Source: Halobacteriales archaeon (lineage in GTDB: Archaea > Halobacteriota > Halobacteria > Halobacteriales > SKNY01). From it: 52,888 nucleotides of DNA. The position numbers and the translations under genes were made by a program. Location: the NCBI GenBank assembly GCA_007118975.1, contig SKQO01000115.1:1-52888 (forward strand), in the 5' to 3' direction. Below are positions 17,729 through 26,506 of the stretch, piece after piece (the first letter of the stretch is position 1; every line of letters begins with the position of its first letter). The notes under the pieces are model-generated. The model saw only the letters and a list, made by a program, of their open reading frames with translations, was not told the DNA's origin and searched no databases.

Positions 17729-18805
17729 TTACCCCGCAAGCTCCGCGATGACCAACGTTGCCAGCCCGAAATAGATCAGTAAACCGGAGACATCCTTTAT
17801 CGTGGTCACGATGGGGTGGGAGGCGGCCGCCGGATCCTGACCGAGTCGGTACACGAGCCACGGTATCAGAAACCCGATCAACGCTGCGAGGGTCGCCGTA
17901 GCCACCATCGAGCCGAACACGACGATTCCGATATCGAGGCGGTCGAGCCAGAGCAACGCGAGCACCCCGGCGATTGCCCCAACGAGCAAACCGATCACGG
18001 CACCGACGATCACCTCCTTGACGATCCGGCGGACCACGTTGCGCCGGTCGATGTGGCCCAATACCACCCCCCGGATGAAGATAGTCGAGGACTGTGAACC
18101 GATGTTTCCGCCCATATCCATGACCAGCGGAAGGAAAAAGGCGAGAATCACGACGGCTTCGAGTGCTGCTTCGAAGACCCCGATGACACCACCGGCCAAG
18201 AACCCGCCGCCGAGCGCCACAACCAGCCACGGGAGGCGGATTCGAATGATGTTGGCGATCGACGCATCGAGCAGCATGGTACTCCGTTGGGAATCGACCG
18301 CGGTGAGGGTAGCCCCCGTGAGCGGTGGCAGATCCATCCCGTGCATCCGTAGCATATCTTCGCTGCTCTCCTGTTCGACCACGTCCAGCAGCGTGCCGGC
18401 GCGAACGACACCAACCAGCGCTCCCTGCTCGTCGATGACTGGGATGGCAGCGAGATGGAACGGCGCGATCTCGAGTGCGGCCTGTTTCGCATGAGCCGAT
18501 GCGTCGAGTACGACTGGTTCGGCCGTCATGCACGCCGTAACCGCGTGGTGTTCCGGTGCCTCGAGAAGTTCGCGCAGGGAAACGACCCCGACCAAACGAC
18601 CGAAGTCGTCGACGACGTACAAGTCATAGATCGAGCGTGGCTCGACTGCTGGGGGCGAACGCATGAATCGATCGATCGCCTCACCCGCCGTGAGTTCGGG
18701 AGAGACTGAGACAAAATCAGCGGACATCACGTCACCGATTGACAGCTCGTACGCTGCTGCCTCATCAGTGGTACTCGGGCTATTCTGCGCCTCGAGAGAT
18801 GCCAT
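17729..18805 (-). CDS. mgtE: MgtE-like magnesium transporter (CBS pair plus membrane domain)
   Basis: 358 residues. Residues about 20-145 form two CBS domains (SIGDVMSADFVSVSP, then CMTAEPVVLDASA), which in MgtE sense Mg2+ and close the pore. From about 180 on come five hydrophobic helices, including the signature PLVMDMGGNIGSQSST near residue 235, matching the MgtE GGNxGxQSS pore motif. The N-terminal MgtE_N superhelical domain of bacterial proteins (about 450 residues long) is absent, as in several archaeal forms. It imports Mg2+ or another divalent cation. Single gene; no obvious link to the sugar genes. Confidence 0.9.
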   Translation of the reverse strand: MASLEAQNSPSTTDEAAAYELSIGDVMSADFVSVSPELTAGEAIDRFMRSPPAVEPRSIYDLYVVDDFGRLVGVVSLRELLEAPEHHAVTACMTAEPVVLDASAHAKQAALEIAPFHLAAIPVIDEQGALVGVVRAGTLLDVVEQESSEDMLRMHGMDLPPLTGATLTAVDSQRSTMLLDASIANIIRIRLPWLVVALGGGFLAGGVIGVFEAALEAVVILAFFLPLVMDMGGNIGSQSSTIFIRGVVLGHIDRRNVVRRIVKEVIVGAVIGLLVGAIAGVLALLWLDRLDIGIVVFGSMVATATLAALIGFLIPWLVYRLGQDPAAASHPIVTTIKDVSGLLIYFGLATLVIAELAG

Positions 18806-18941
18806 TCCGGGGAACTCGGTCCGCGACCCACATCAGTAGGCGTTGCTTTCCGCCTCATCGACGTTCGCGTACCGCCGAAACAGACACCCCGTCGCGTTGC
18901 CCACACGTTTTTCTTGATGGTCGTTGCAGTCACGTACCACC

Positions 18942-19661
18942 ATGGCTAATGACCAACTTGGGTACGACGATACCCCGTATCTGCCGCACGTCGATTATCG
19001 CGTTCACGATCCGGAGCGACCACAGCCGCCCGTGGTCGACCCGGGCGAACCAGTGACGAATGACCCGCCGGAGGACGCAACTGTCCTCCTCGGGGAGTCG
19101 GGGGCCGCTGGCTGGACTCACACCGACGGTCGCGAACTCGAGTGGCGGATTGACGACGGCGTGTTCGAGGTAGAACCGGGGAGTGGTGACGTGAGAACGG
19201 AAGCCGCGTTCGGTGACTGTCAGTTACACCTCGAGTGGGCAACACCCGAAGAGCGGGAGGGATCGAGTCAGGGGATCGGCAACAGCGGCGTCTTCCTGAT
19301 GGATCTATACGAGATTCAGGTACTCGACAACTACGAAAACCCGACCTACGCGGACGGATACGCTGGGGCCGTGTATGGCCAGCATCCACCACTGGTAAAC
19401 GCCTGTCGCCCGTCCGGCGAGTGGCAGTCATACGACATCGTCTGGAACGCACCGCGTTTCGATGACGATGAACTTGCGGAACCAGCCACCGTGACCGTGC
19501 TCCACAATGGCGTTGTGATTCAGCACGCAACGGAAGTTCTCGGCACCACTGGACACCGAACACTGCCGGAGTATGAGCCCCACCCATCCGAGGGACACCT
19601 CCGCCTCCAGGACCACGGTGATCGCGTTCGATTCAGAAACGTCTGGTATCGCGAGTTGTAG
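18942..19661 (+). CDS. DUF1080 protein (3-keto-disaccharide hydrolase-like domain)
   Basis: 239 residues of the concanavalin-like DUF1080 fold. Recognisable blocks are the opening TVLLGESGAAGWTHTDGREL, WRIDDGVFEVEPGSGDVRT, the diagnostic GNSGVFLMDLYEIQVLD with its Gly-Asn-Ser-Gly, and the closing GHLRLQDHGDRVRFRNVWYREL. Members are annotated as 3-keto-disaccharide hydrolases, which cleave 3-keto-glycosides made by Gfo/Idh/MocA dehydrogenases. There is no signal peptide, unlike most bacterial members, so it should act in the cytoplasm. The ATG at 18942 (MANDQLG) is preferred to one six codons upstream. The family is common in Planctomycetes, Verrucomicrobia and Bacteroidetes. Confidence 0.9.
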   Translation: MANDQLGYDDTPYLPHVDYRVHDPERPQPPVVDPGEPVTNDPPEDATVLLGESGAAGWTHTDGRELEWRIDDGVFEVEPGSGDVRTEAAFGDCQLHLEWATPEEREGSSQGIGNSGVFLMDLYEIQVLDNYENPTYADGYAGAVYGQHPPLVNACRPSGEWQSYDIVWNAPRFDDDELAEPATVTVLHNGVVIQHATEVLGTTGHRTLPEYEPHPSEGHLRLQDHGDRVRFRNVWYREL

Positions 19662-19858
19662 GGCCGATCAAACTGACCGCCCATTTCACGAGGTTTTCTG
19701 GCGGGACAGGCCAGTGCCTCCGGGTCGTTCGGGAGATTTGCGATCTTCCGTAATGACGTGAAGCTTCCATTCTCGCACCACGTGTCCCCGGAGCGGTTCC
19801 CCGACAGTAGATCACTCCCTTCGAAGCGACTAAGCAAGTATCAAAAGAAGGTGCGAAC

Positions 19859-21097
19859 ATGTCCGAGGAACTTGCCGTCTTTGATGGCAATCCGGCCGTG
19901 ACCGCCTCCCGCCCATCGTGGCCGATCTGGGACGACCGCGAGGTGACCGCCTTGCGAGAGATACTCGAAAGTGGTACCTGGGGGACCAACGGAACCCGGA
20001 CCACGGCATTCGCCGCGGAATATGCAGAGCGTCACGACGCCGAACACGGCGTGATGGTGACCAACGGGACGATCGCAATTCGGGTTGCGCTCGAGGCCGT
20101 CGGGGTCGAACCGGGCGATGAAGTGATCGTGCCGCCATACACCTTCGTTGCCACCGCGTCGGCGGTCCTGCAGTCGAACGCCGTGCCGGTGTTCGCGGAC
20201 ATCGAATCCGACAGCATGTGCCTCGATCCAAATGCCGTCGAGGAACAGATCACAGACCGAACGAGTGCCGTCATCCCGGTGCACCTGGGCGGTCGGCCCG
20301 CCGACCTCGAGGGACTCAAGGACGTTTGCGAGCCCCACGACATCGCGATCGTCGAAGACTGTGCACAGGCACACGGTTCCTGGCTTGACGGCGAGGCGCT
20401 GGGAACAATCGGCGACGCCGGCTGTTTCAGTTTTCAGTCCTCGAAGAACATCAACGCGGGCGAGGGTGGCCTGATCCTCACGAACGACGACGACATCTAT
20501 ACGCAGGCCTGGAGCATCGCGAACGTGGGGCGGATCCCCGACGGTGAGTGGTACGAACACGCCGTACTGGGATCGAATTACCGCGTCACCGAGTTCCAGG
20601 CGGCGATCCTGCAGGCGCAGATGACCCGCATGGACGAACAACTCGAGCGGCGGCAACGCTCCGCTGATGTACTCGACGATGGACTCGCGGGCGTCGATGG
20701 AATCCGTCCCCAGTCACGTCATCCGAAGACGACATCCCGAGGATATCACCTCTATCCGATCCAGTTTGACCCGGACAAGCTCGCCGGCGTCGACAAAGCG
20801 ACGTTCATGGAGGCGGCACGGGCCGAGGGAGTTCCCGTCGGTGGTGGCTACAACCCGCTGTACTCCCAGGAACTGTTTACGGAGATCGAGGAGCGAGCCC
20901 CCGCCGTCGTTGCCCTCGCCGAGACGATCCCAGATTACGCGAACGTCGAATGTCCGGTCACCGAACGGTTGTCGAAAACGGGTGGCTGGATGGCACAAAC
21001 GGTACTTCTGGGCGACGACGAGTACATCGAGCAGATCGTGGCCGGCTACGAGAAAATCGTAGCGAACGCAGAACAACTGGTTGCTGAGGCGGCCTAA
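19859..21097 (+). CDS. DegT/DnrJ/EryC1 family sugar aminotransferase-like protein
   Basis: 412 residues of the PLP-dependent DegT fold. It has the PLP-lysine in SFQSSKNINAGEGG (Lys196), the Asp that pairs with the pyridine nitrogen in VEDCAQAHG (Asp167), VPPYTFVATASAVL near 91 and the late YHLYPIQF block. Such enzymes transaminate keto sugars, with some members acting as dehydratases. It lies 197 bases after the DUF1080 gene on the same strand. The relatives next to glycoside and dehydrogenase genes in bacteria suggest that it aminates or otherwise processes a keto sugar; the substrate is not visible. Confidence 0.93.
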   Translation: MSEELAVFDGNPAVTASRPSWPIWDDREVTALREILESGTWGTNGTRTTAFAAEYAERHDAEHGVMVTNGTIAIRVALEAVGVEPGDEVIVPPYTFVATASAVLQSNAVPVFADIESDSMCLDPNAVEEQITDRTSAVIPVHLGGRPADLEGLKDVCEPHDIAIVEDCAQAHGSWLDGEALGTIGDAGCFSFQSSKNINAGEGGLILTNDDDIYTQAWSIANVGRIPDGEWYEHAVLGSNYRVTEFQAAILQAQMTRMDEQLERRQRSADVLDDGLAGVDGIRPQSRHPKTTSRGYHLYPIQFDPDKLAGVDKATFMEAARAEGVPVGGGYNPLYSQELFTEIEERAPAVVALAETIPDYANVECPVTERLSKTGGWMAQTVLLGDDEYIEQIVAGYEKIVANAEQLVAEAA

Positions 21098-21120
21098 TCG
21101 GGAACAATCGCCACCAACGG

Positions 21121-22266
21121 TTACAATCCGGGCTCGCAGGATCCACGAGCCAGTGACCCGGCGGATACCGGTTTCCCGCCGGTCGCAGCCGGTACGTTCG
21201 TCTGATTGCCACGTTTTGCCCGATACGCCAGATACGCGATTCCCTGCACCTCTCGCACGTCGTGTCGGAACCCACGCTCCTCACTGACGTCAACCGTCGC
21301 ATCGAGTCTGCTGTCCAGCGCATCCACGATTGCCGGGTTCTGTGAACCGCCGCCGAAAACGAGGACCCGATCAACCGGCCCATCGACGAACTGCTCGACG
21401 TTCAGGGCGATGGCCTCTGCTGTCAGGGCCGCAAGGGTTACCAACAGGTCGTCTCCCGACACGTCGTGCTCGGCTGCCAGTCGGGTGACCCGCTCGAACT
21501 CAGCCGGCCCGAAATCGTTCCGGCCGGTACTCTTCGGGGGTTCCCGTGCGATGAAGTCTTGCTCGAGCAGGGCGGCCAACAGTGCCTCGTCTACCGTTCC
21601 CCGGCGGGCACGGGTGCCGTCCACGTCAAATCGTTCCGCCCCGTCGGACAGTTCGCGAACGTTGGCATCGATGAGCATATTTCCGGGCCCCACGTCGAAC
21701 GCTCGAACATCAGACAGGCCAGCCTTGGCGGGAAGATACGAAACGTTCGCGATCCTGCCGATGTTCAACACGAGACGGTACTCCGTTGAGTCTCCATACC
21801 GCATCAGATTGAAGAGGGCGAGGGAGGGAGCCCCGGATCCGCCGGTGACCAGGTCGCGAACGAAGAAGCCTGCGACGGTATCCACGCCGGTTCGCTCCGC
21901 CACGATCGGTGCTTCGATGAGCTGTAGGGTCGACGGTGGATCCCCGTCAGGGAAATGCCGGACCGTCTGGCCGTATGTGCCGATCACGTCGATCCCCTCG
22001 AGCGAGATATCCACCTCGTCGACGAACCCAAGCACGGCCTCCGAAAACTCGTGACCCACCACGAAATTAAAGTGAGAGACCTCCTCCAGGGTCACTGGCT
22101 CTCGCTTGACGAACGCAAGCAGGTCCTGCCGGGTTTGGACATTATAGTCTTCTTCCCCCGCGGCGACGAGCGAGAGGTCGCCGTTCCGGTCCACCTCGAT
22201 AATCGCGAGGTCGATTGCGTCCATCGAGGTTCCACTGATTACGCCCAGTGCATAGGCCATCGCCAT
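21121..22266 (-). CDS. anmK: Anhydro-N-acetylmuramic acid kinase (AnmK) family protein
   Basis: 381 residues, a length typical of AnmK. Motifs are GVISGTSMDAIDLA at the N-terminus, GTYGQTVRHFP (normally GQTVxH), AFDVGPGNMLIDA (normally DxGPGN) and VLVFGGGSQNP (normally GGGxxN). AnmK adds a phosphate to 1,6-anhydro-MurNAc while opening the anhydro bridge; the related levoglucosan kinase acts on 1,6-anhydroglucose. Haloarchaea have no murein, so the substrate may be another 1,6-anhydrosugar or salvaged bacterial wall. The gene faces the aminotransferase (stops 23 bases apart) and a Gfo/Idh/MocA dehydrogenase, a family that includes levoglucosan dehydrogenase, lies 0.75 kb away. Confidence 0.88.
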   Translation of the reverse strand: MAMAYALGVISGTSMDAIDLAIIEVDRNGDLSLVAAGEEDYNVQTRQDLLAFVKREPVTLEEVSHFNFVVGHEFSEAVLGFVDEVDISLEGIDVIGTYGQTVRHFPDGDPPSTLQLIEAPIVAERTGVDTVAGFFVRDLVTGGSGAPSLALFNLMRYGDSTEYRLVLNIGRIANVSYLPAKAGLSDVRAFDVGPGNMLIDANVRELSDGAERFDVDGTRARRGTVDEALLAALLEQDFIAREPPKSTGRNDFGPAEFERVTRLAAEHDVSGDDLLVTLAALTAEAIALNVEQFVDGPVDRVLVFGGGSQNPAIVDALDSRLDATVDVSEERGFRHDVREVQGIAYLAYRAKRGNQTNVPAATGGKPVSAGSLARGSCEPGL

Positions 22267-22421
22267 TGTCTGCTAGGGTCGTGCGCAGAGACACCGTGGT
22301 CTCACCATGCTCAGGACACGGTGTCGAACGTCGTTTTGGACGGTTCTGTGCGAGATGCAATCCGGAAAGACACTCCAGATCGTGTAGCTGGGTATTTCGT
22401 CCGAGGCGAGTGTCGCTCCAG

Positions 22422-22916
22422 TCAGAGCTCCTGCCAATAGGTGACGTGCGGTCGACAGATGTCGAAACCAACCTTCTCGTAGGCTGCCCTGGCAGGGGCG
22501 TATACCTCCGTCAATCCCGTCGATACCTCGGCGTACGACAATCCCCGATCCCGAAACTCCTCGAGTACGTGTTCGTACATCGTGGTGCCGATGCCGTGGC
22601 CCTGGGAGGCTGGATCGACGGCGTTGTTGCCGATGGTACCGATGCCAGCCCCACCGTCGACCTTGAACGTCACGTAGCCGACCACCTCGCTGTCGAGAGT
22701 GGCAACCCTGACACGCTCCGGCGCACGACGGCATTGCGTCGCCACCTGGCCGGCCTTGTGCTCCTCCCAGTCCCCGTATTTCGCCCGAAAGAGTTCCTCG
22801 CCCATGTTCTCTCGGTAGTGCTCGTATGGCGGTCGCCAGGCCGCAACCGTGATCTCCCGAATGCGCTCCAAATCGTCGGATCGATAGCGACGAACGTCTG
22901 CCGACTCCCTCGACAT
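22422..22916 (-). CDS. GNAT family N-acetyltransferase
   Basis: 164 residues. The acetyl-CoA loop appears as NAVDPASQGHGIGTTMYEHVL, with Q-GHGIG matching the motif A consensus, and VGYVTFKV before it is the usual beta strand. The N-terminus (DVRRYRSDDLERIREITVAAW) is typical of GNATs. The acceptor is unknown. It is transcribed away from the Gfo/Idh/MocA gene at 23016 across a 99-base intergenic region in which each direction has a TATA-like element. Confidence 0.88.
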   Translation of the reverse strand: MSRESADVRRYRSDDLERIREITVAAWRPPYEHYRENMGEELFRAKYGDWEEHKAGQVATQCRRAPERVRVATLDSEVVGYVTFKVDGGAGIGTIGNNAVDPASQGHGIGTTMYEHVLEEFRDRGLSYAEVSTGLTEVYAPARAAYEKVGFDICRPHVTYWQEL

Positions 22917-22940
22917 GTCACGGACTACGCGGAAGCCCGC

Positions 22941-22946
22941 ATAAAC
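22941..22946 (-). promoter_or_regulatory. Possible box A of the GNAT gene
   Basis: The minus strand reads GTTTAT about 27 bases before the ATG at 22916, the usual place for a haloarchaeal promoter element. Confidence 0.4.
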
Positions 22947-22977
22947 CCGTTGCCGCTCACCGCGGTCGACCTGGCGG

Positions 22978-22985
22978 GTTTATAC
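22978..22985 (+). promoter_or_regulatory. Possible box A of the Gfo/Idh/MocA gene
   Basis: GTTTATAC lies about 33 bases before the ATG at 23016. Together with the opposite element at 22941 it forms a compact divergent promoter. Confidence 0.5.
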
Positions 22986-23015
22986 GCGCAGGGGAACCAC
23001 CCAGCCCACATCGAC

Positions 23016-24095
23016 ATGAGTAATGCAGCCGAACCGCGGATTGGCGTGATCGGAGTTGGCGGCTGGGGCACCACACAGGCCGACCGGACCGTTGATCTAG
23101 GCGGGCAGATCATTGCCGGCGCGGACCCGAACCCGGACGCCCGCGAGGCGTTCGAGGAACAGTTTGACGCGAGAACCGTCGATGACTTCGAAAAGCTACC
23201 ATACGACGACCTCGATGGCGTTATTATCGGGACGCCGAACAAATTTCATGCACCGGCTGCTGTACACGCGCTCGAGCGAAACGTTGCGGTTCACGTGGCG
23301 AAACCGATGGCCGATGCAGTAGCAAGCGCGGAGGACATGCTCGAAGCCGCTGACTCCTCGGACGCCTGGGGGATGGTCGGCTTCACGAGCCGCTTTACGC
23401 CCGGGGTGGAGCTGTTTCGTGCCTACCACGGCGACGGTGCATTTGGCGAGATCTCGCACGTGGAAATTCAGACGATTCGACGGCGGGGCATTCCGGGCAA
23501 GGGCTCCTGGTTTTGTAACGCGGAGTTGGCCGGTGGCGGGGCACTCTACGATATCGGCGTCCACTCGATCGACCGCGCCATGTACATGCTCGACTTTCCG
23601 GAGCCGACCGAGATCACGGGCGTCGCTCGCATCCAACTCGGAGATCGATTGGACTACGCGGACCCCGACGGCTGGAACCGGAACTGGGAACTCACGGACG
23701 AACCCTTTACCGTCGACGACTCGACGTCCGGTTTCGTTCGGTTTGCCTCGGGCATGACCATGAGTCTCGAAGTGGCGTGGGCCACGAACCGCCCACCATC
23801 CAGAACAACGCGGATTCGAGGGACCGACGGCGGGGCCGTCCTGGGCGGGGAGGGGGATCTCGAAATCAACACGACCGCACAACACGGCACGGACCACTAC
23901 GTCGATACGACGCTCCGTGGGGAACTGGAACACACCGGACAGGCCGGGGCGGCGGCGGTTTTTCTCGACGGACTGCGGGCAAGCGACCCGCCGGGAACAT
24001 GCACGTTCGAGGAAGGGCTGTTGACCCAGCGTCTCATGGACGGCCTCTATGTATCGAGCGATCGAGGACAGGCCGTACCGTTCGATGACATCTAA
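23016..24095 (+). CDS. Gfo/Idh/MocA family oxidoreductase
   Basis: 359 residues. The Rossmann motif GVIGVGGWGTTQADR begins at residue 9, the EKP-like element is present as HVAKPMADAVASAE (AKP instead of EKP), and GGGALYDIGVHSIDRAMYML supplies the D-x2-x-H-x2-D catalytic block. These enzymes oxidise sugar hydroxyls or reduce keto sugars with NAD(P). The open frame extends far upstream to 22248, but that part overlaps the GNAT gene antisense and is not homologous; the ATG at 23016 follows a TATA-like element. An FGGY sugar kinase follows on the same strand. Confidence 0.92.
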   Translation: MSNAAEPRIGVIGVGGWGTTQADRTVDLGGQIIAGADPNPDAREAFEEQFDARTVDDFEKLPYDDLDGVIIGTPNKFHAPAAVHALERNVAVHVAKPMADAVASAEDMLEAADSSDAWGMVGFTSRFTPGVELFRAYHGDGAFGEISHVEIQTIRRRGIPGKGSWFCNAELAGGGALYDIGVHSIDRAMYMLDFPEPTEITGVARIQLGDRLDYADPDGWNRNWELTDEPFTVDDSTSGFVRFASGMTMSLEVAWATNRPPSRTTRIRGTDGGAVLGGEGDLEINTTAQHGTDHYVDTTLRGELEHTGQAGAAAVFLDGLRASDPPGTCTFEEGLLTQRLMDGLYVSSDRGQAVPFDDI

Positions 24096-24214
24096 ACGTA
24101 CTGGTGGAGATCGAACCACGAGACGGATCGACAGCGTCTCCGCCGTGAAGCCTGGATCGTCAGGCTTGCAACACCGATAAGTAGGCGGAGCGGGCCTCTC
24201 AAGGCAGCACTTGC

Positions 24215-25666
24215 ATGGCAGCGGCAACAACCCATGTCGCGATCGACATCGGAACGAGTTCGGGTACCTGCGTGCTCGGTGCGGTCGGGCCGGAAACCCT
24301 GACAGTCGAGGAAGTCCACCGATTCGACTCCCGGCTGCTCGACGACGAAAACCGGCGGGAGTGGCACCTCGAGCACCTTATCGACGAGATCCTCGTGGGG
24401 ATCGAGGCGGCGACGGCGCGGACCGATGAGATCGAAAGTATCGGGATCGACGCCACCGCGGCGGGTTTCGGATTCGTCGCGGACGGAAAACCGATGGGCA
24501 ATCCGGCGAGGGAGGGCGTCGCTCGACCGCTCGACGCATCCCACCGCGACGCGTTCTTCGAGACCGGTCACCGTCGACTACCACTGACGTATTACTACCA
24601 GCAACAGGAACACCCGGAGATCGTAGAAAACGCGGACTGGCTGTTGCTGGCTCCGCAGCTGCTTGGCTTTCTCCTGGGCGGCAACCCCGCCGGGGAGGTG
24701 ACCTATGCAATTTCCGGGGGACTGGGGAGTACCAGGACCTGGGATTGGGCGACTCCCGTGCTCGAGGACTGGGGACTCCCGACCGATATCCTCCCGCCAA
24801 CGGTCGAACACGGGGAATCCCACGGGAGACTGTCCGAACCCATCGCCGAGGAGCTCTCCCTTGGGAGTTCCCCGGCAATCAGAACCGTGGCTGGGCACGA
24901 CACTTCCTCGGCCGTCGCCGCGATTCCGTTCAGCGACGACGAATGCGCGTTTCTGGCGACGGGTTCGTGGTTCATTCCGGGCTTCGAGCTCGAGGAACCG
25001 GTTATTAGCGATACGGCGTTCGAAACCAAAACCGAAAATGTGGGTGGGATCGCCAGCACCAGCCGATTCGTGCGAAACATCCAGGCGTTCAGTATCCTGG
25101 AACGATTCCGTCGACACTGGTCGGCGAGCGGGTATGATGTCGAGTACGATCGACTCCTCCGGGATGCGGCAGCAGCCCCTGCGTTCGAGACCCTCGTTGA
25201 CACGACCGACGAACGCGTCCGCCGGGGAGAGCCGTATCCGGACGTCTCGGCAGGGTTCCAAGCCTACTGTACGAGCACGGACCAACCCGTCCCACGGGAA
25301 CCGGGTGTGGTGACGCGCTGTTTGTTGGAGAGTCTGGCGGCCGAGAGTGCAGTCCTCATCGAGCACCTGGCCGCGTTGAGCGGTGAATCGCCGAGCGAAC
25401 TCCGTCTCGTTGGCGGCGGAGCGAAAAACGCGATGCTCTGTCAGTTCGTGGCGGACGCACTGAACGTGCCCGTGCTTGCCGGCGCCCCCGAGGCGACAGC
25501 GATCGGTAACCTGCTGACGCAGGCAATGGGTGCCGGCACGCTGGAATCACTGACCGAGGCAAGAGCTGTCTCTCGCAAGCATATCCGGTTTGACCGATAC
25601 GATGCTGTCTCGCCCAACGACTGGCAGCGGCCGAAAGCGAGGATGGCTACGCTATTGCTGGAGTGA
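24215..25666 (+). CDS. FGGY-family carbohydrate kinase, rhamnulokinase-like
   Basis: 483 residues of the actin-like FGGY fold. The N-terminal phosphate loop is AIDIGTSSGTC, the catalytic base sits in AGHDTSSAVAAIP, and the C-terminal nucleotide site in LVGGGAKNAMLCQFVADAL, followed by VLAGAPEATAIGN. The order of these blocks and the GSWFIPG segment resemble bacterial rhamnulokinases and related ketose kinases. It would phosphorylate a ketose or polyol in the cytoplasm. A divergent triosephosphate isomerase faces it, with stops 96 bases apart, and a Gfo/Idh/MocA dehydrogenase precedes it by 119 bases. The substrate is unproven. Confidence 0.92.
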   Translation: MAAATTHVAIDIGTSSGTCVLGAVGPETLTVEEVHRFDSRLLDDENRREWHLEHLIDEILVGIEAATARTDEIESIGIDATAAGFGFVADGKPMGNPAREGVARPLDASHRDAFFETGHRRLPLTYYYQQQEHPEIVENADWLLLAPQLLGFLLGGNPAGEVTYAISGGLGSTRTWDWATPVLEDWGLPTDILPPTVEHGESHGRLSEPIAEELSLGSSPAIRTVAGHDTSSAVAAIPFSDDECAFLATGSWFIPGFELEEPVISDTAFETKTENVGGIASTSRFVRNIQAFSILERFRRHWSASGYDVEYDRLLRDAAAAPAFETLVDTTDERVRRGEPYPDVSAGFQAYCTSTDQPVPREPGVVTRCLLESLAAESAVLIEHLAALSGESPSELRLVGGGAKNAMLCQFVADALNVPVLAGAPEATAIGNLLTQAMGAGTLESLTEARAVSRKHIRFDRYDAVSPNDWQRPKARMATLLLE

Positions 25667-25762
25667 GAGGCTTCTCCGCTAGCCCGTCGAGGACGCGATT
25701 GGATTCACCACAGACTCGCTACACCGCCCGGATTGATCAGCCAGGTCACCCACCAACCGCGC

Positions 25763-26440
25763 TTACGGCATCCCACTCGCGAGTTCCGAGAGCGTCTCGT
25801 ACGGATCGTCCGCCCCGACGACCGCAGAAGCCGCACCGACGGCGTCGGCACCGAGCTCGAAGGCCTTTGCCACGTCCTCTCCCGTTTTGATGCCCCCGCC
25901 AACGAAGACGTTCGTTTCGGGATTTGACGAACCCACCATCTCGACGAAATCCCGCACACGACCCGGATGCGTCCGGGTGATCGCTCGGTCGGTCGCGATA
26001 TCCGCCGGCACTTCGTACACGACCGTATCCGGTTCGAGACTGACTACGGCCCGCCCCGCCGGCTTGCCGTGGGCGGAGACGACGGAATGGAGCCCATTCG
26101 AGTGGCATCGTTCGATCAGGGTAGCGATATCGTCGATCGACATCCGCCGCTCCGCGTGATTGATCGAGACCGCACCAGCCCCCGCAGCTGCCAGCGTCTC
26201 CGGGAGGATCACGCCCATGCCCCGACCGGCCGTCGTTGCGTCCGCGTGTTGACCCATGACCGCGAGGTCGGTCTCACGGGCGATCAATCGGACATCGGGG
26301 TGTTGTGGGCTTACCACGAATTTGACGTCAGTCTCCCGCTGGACACGGTGGACGGTCCGGGCGAGGGCGAGTCCATCCTCGCCTGCCGTCCCCGGATATG
26401 CCTTGAAATTAACCCAGAAAAACGGGGCTTGGAGGGTCAT
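25763..26440 (-). CDS. Triosephosphate isomerase-like protein, divergent
   Basis: 225 residues, the short archaeal TIM length. The Asn/Lys pair is in VNFKAY (Asn11, Lys13), the catalytic His in SINHAERRM (His95) and the catalytic Glu in VVYEVPADI (Glu143). Phosphate-binding FVGGGIKTGEDV is kept. The loop-6 region that archaeal glycolytic TIMs write YEPPELIGTG is altered to YEVPADIATD, so I take it as a paralogue acting on another phospho-sugar rather than the house enzyme. TIM relatives in erythritol pathways isomerise C4 sugar phosphates. The gene faces an FGGY kinase and precedes a YjbQ gene on the same strand order. Confidence 0.85.
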   Translation of the reverse strand: MTLQAPFFWVNFKAYPGTAGEDGLALARTVHRVQRETDVKFVVSPQHPDVRLIARETDLAVMGQHADATTAGRGMGVILPETLAAAGAGAVSINHAERRMSIDDIATLIERCHSNGLHSVVSAHGKPAGRAVVSLEPDTVVYEVPADIATDRAITRTHPGRVRDFVEMVGSSNPETNVFVGGGIKTGEDVAKAFELGADAVGAASAVVGADDPYETLSELASGMP

Positions 26441-26506
26441 TGGGGCCCCTCATTTGCGGTCCATGGCTGTACCGTGAACCGAATCGAATCGCTCTCCATG
26501 ATTTGA

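Noticed and set aside
17466-18533. Minus-strand open frame of 355 codons overlapping mgtE
   Set aside because: It is a shifted frame of mgtE, rich in Arg; only its small tail beyond the mgtE stop remains doubtful.
22248-23015. Upstream extension of the Gfo/Idh/MocA frame to 22248
   Set aside because: It is antisense to the GNAT gene, unlike any known domain and basic; a TATA-like element and the Rossmann start put the true start at 23016.
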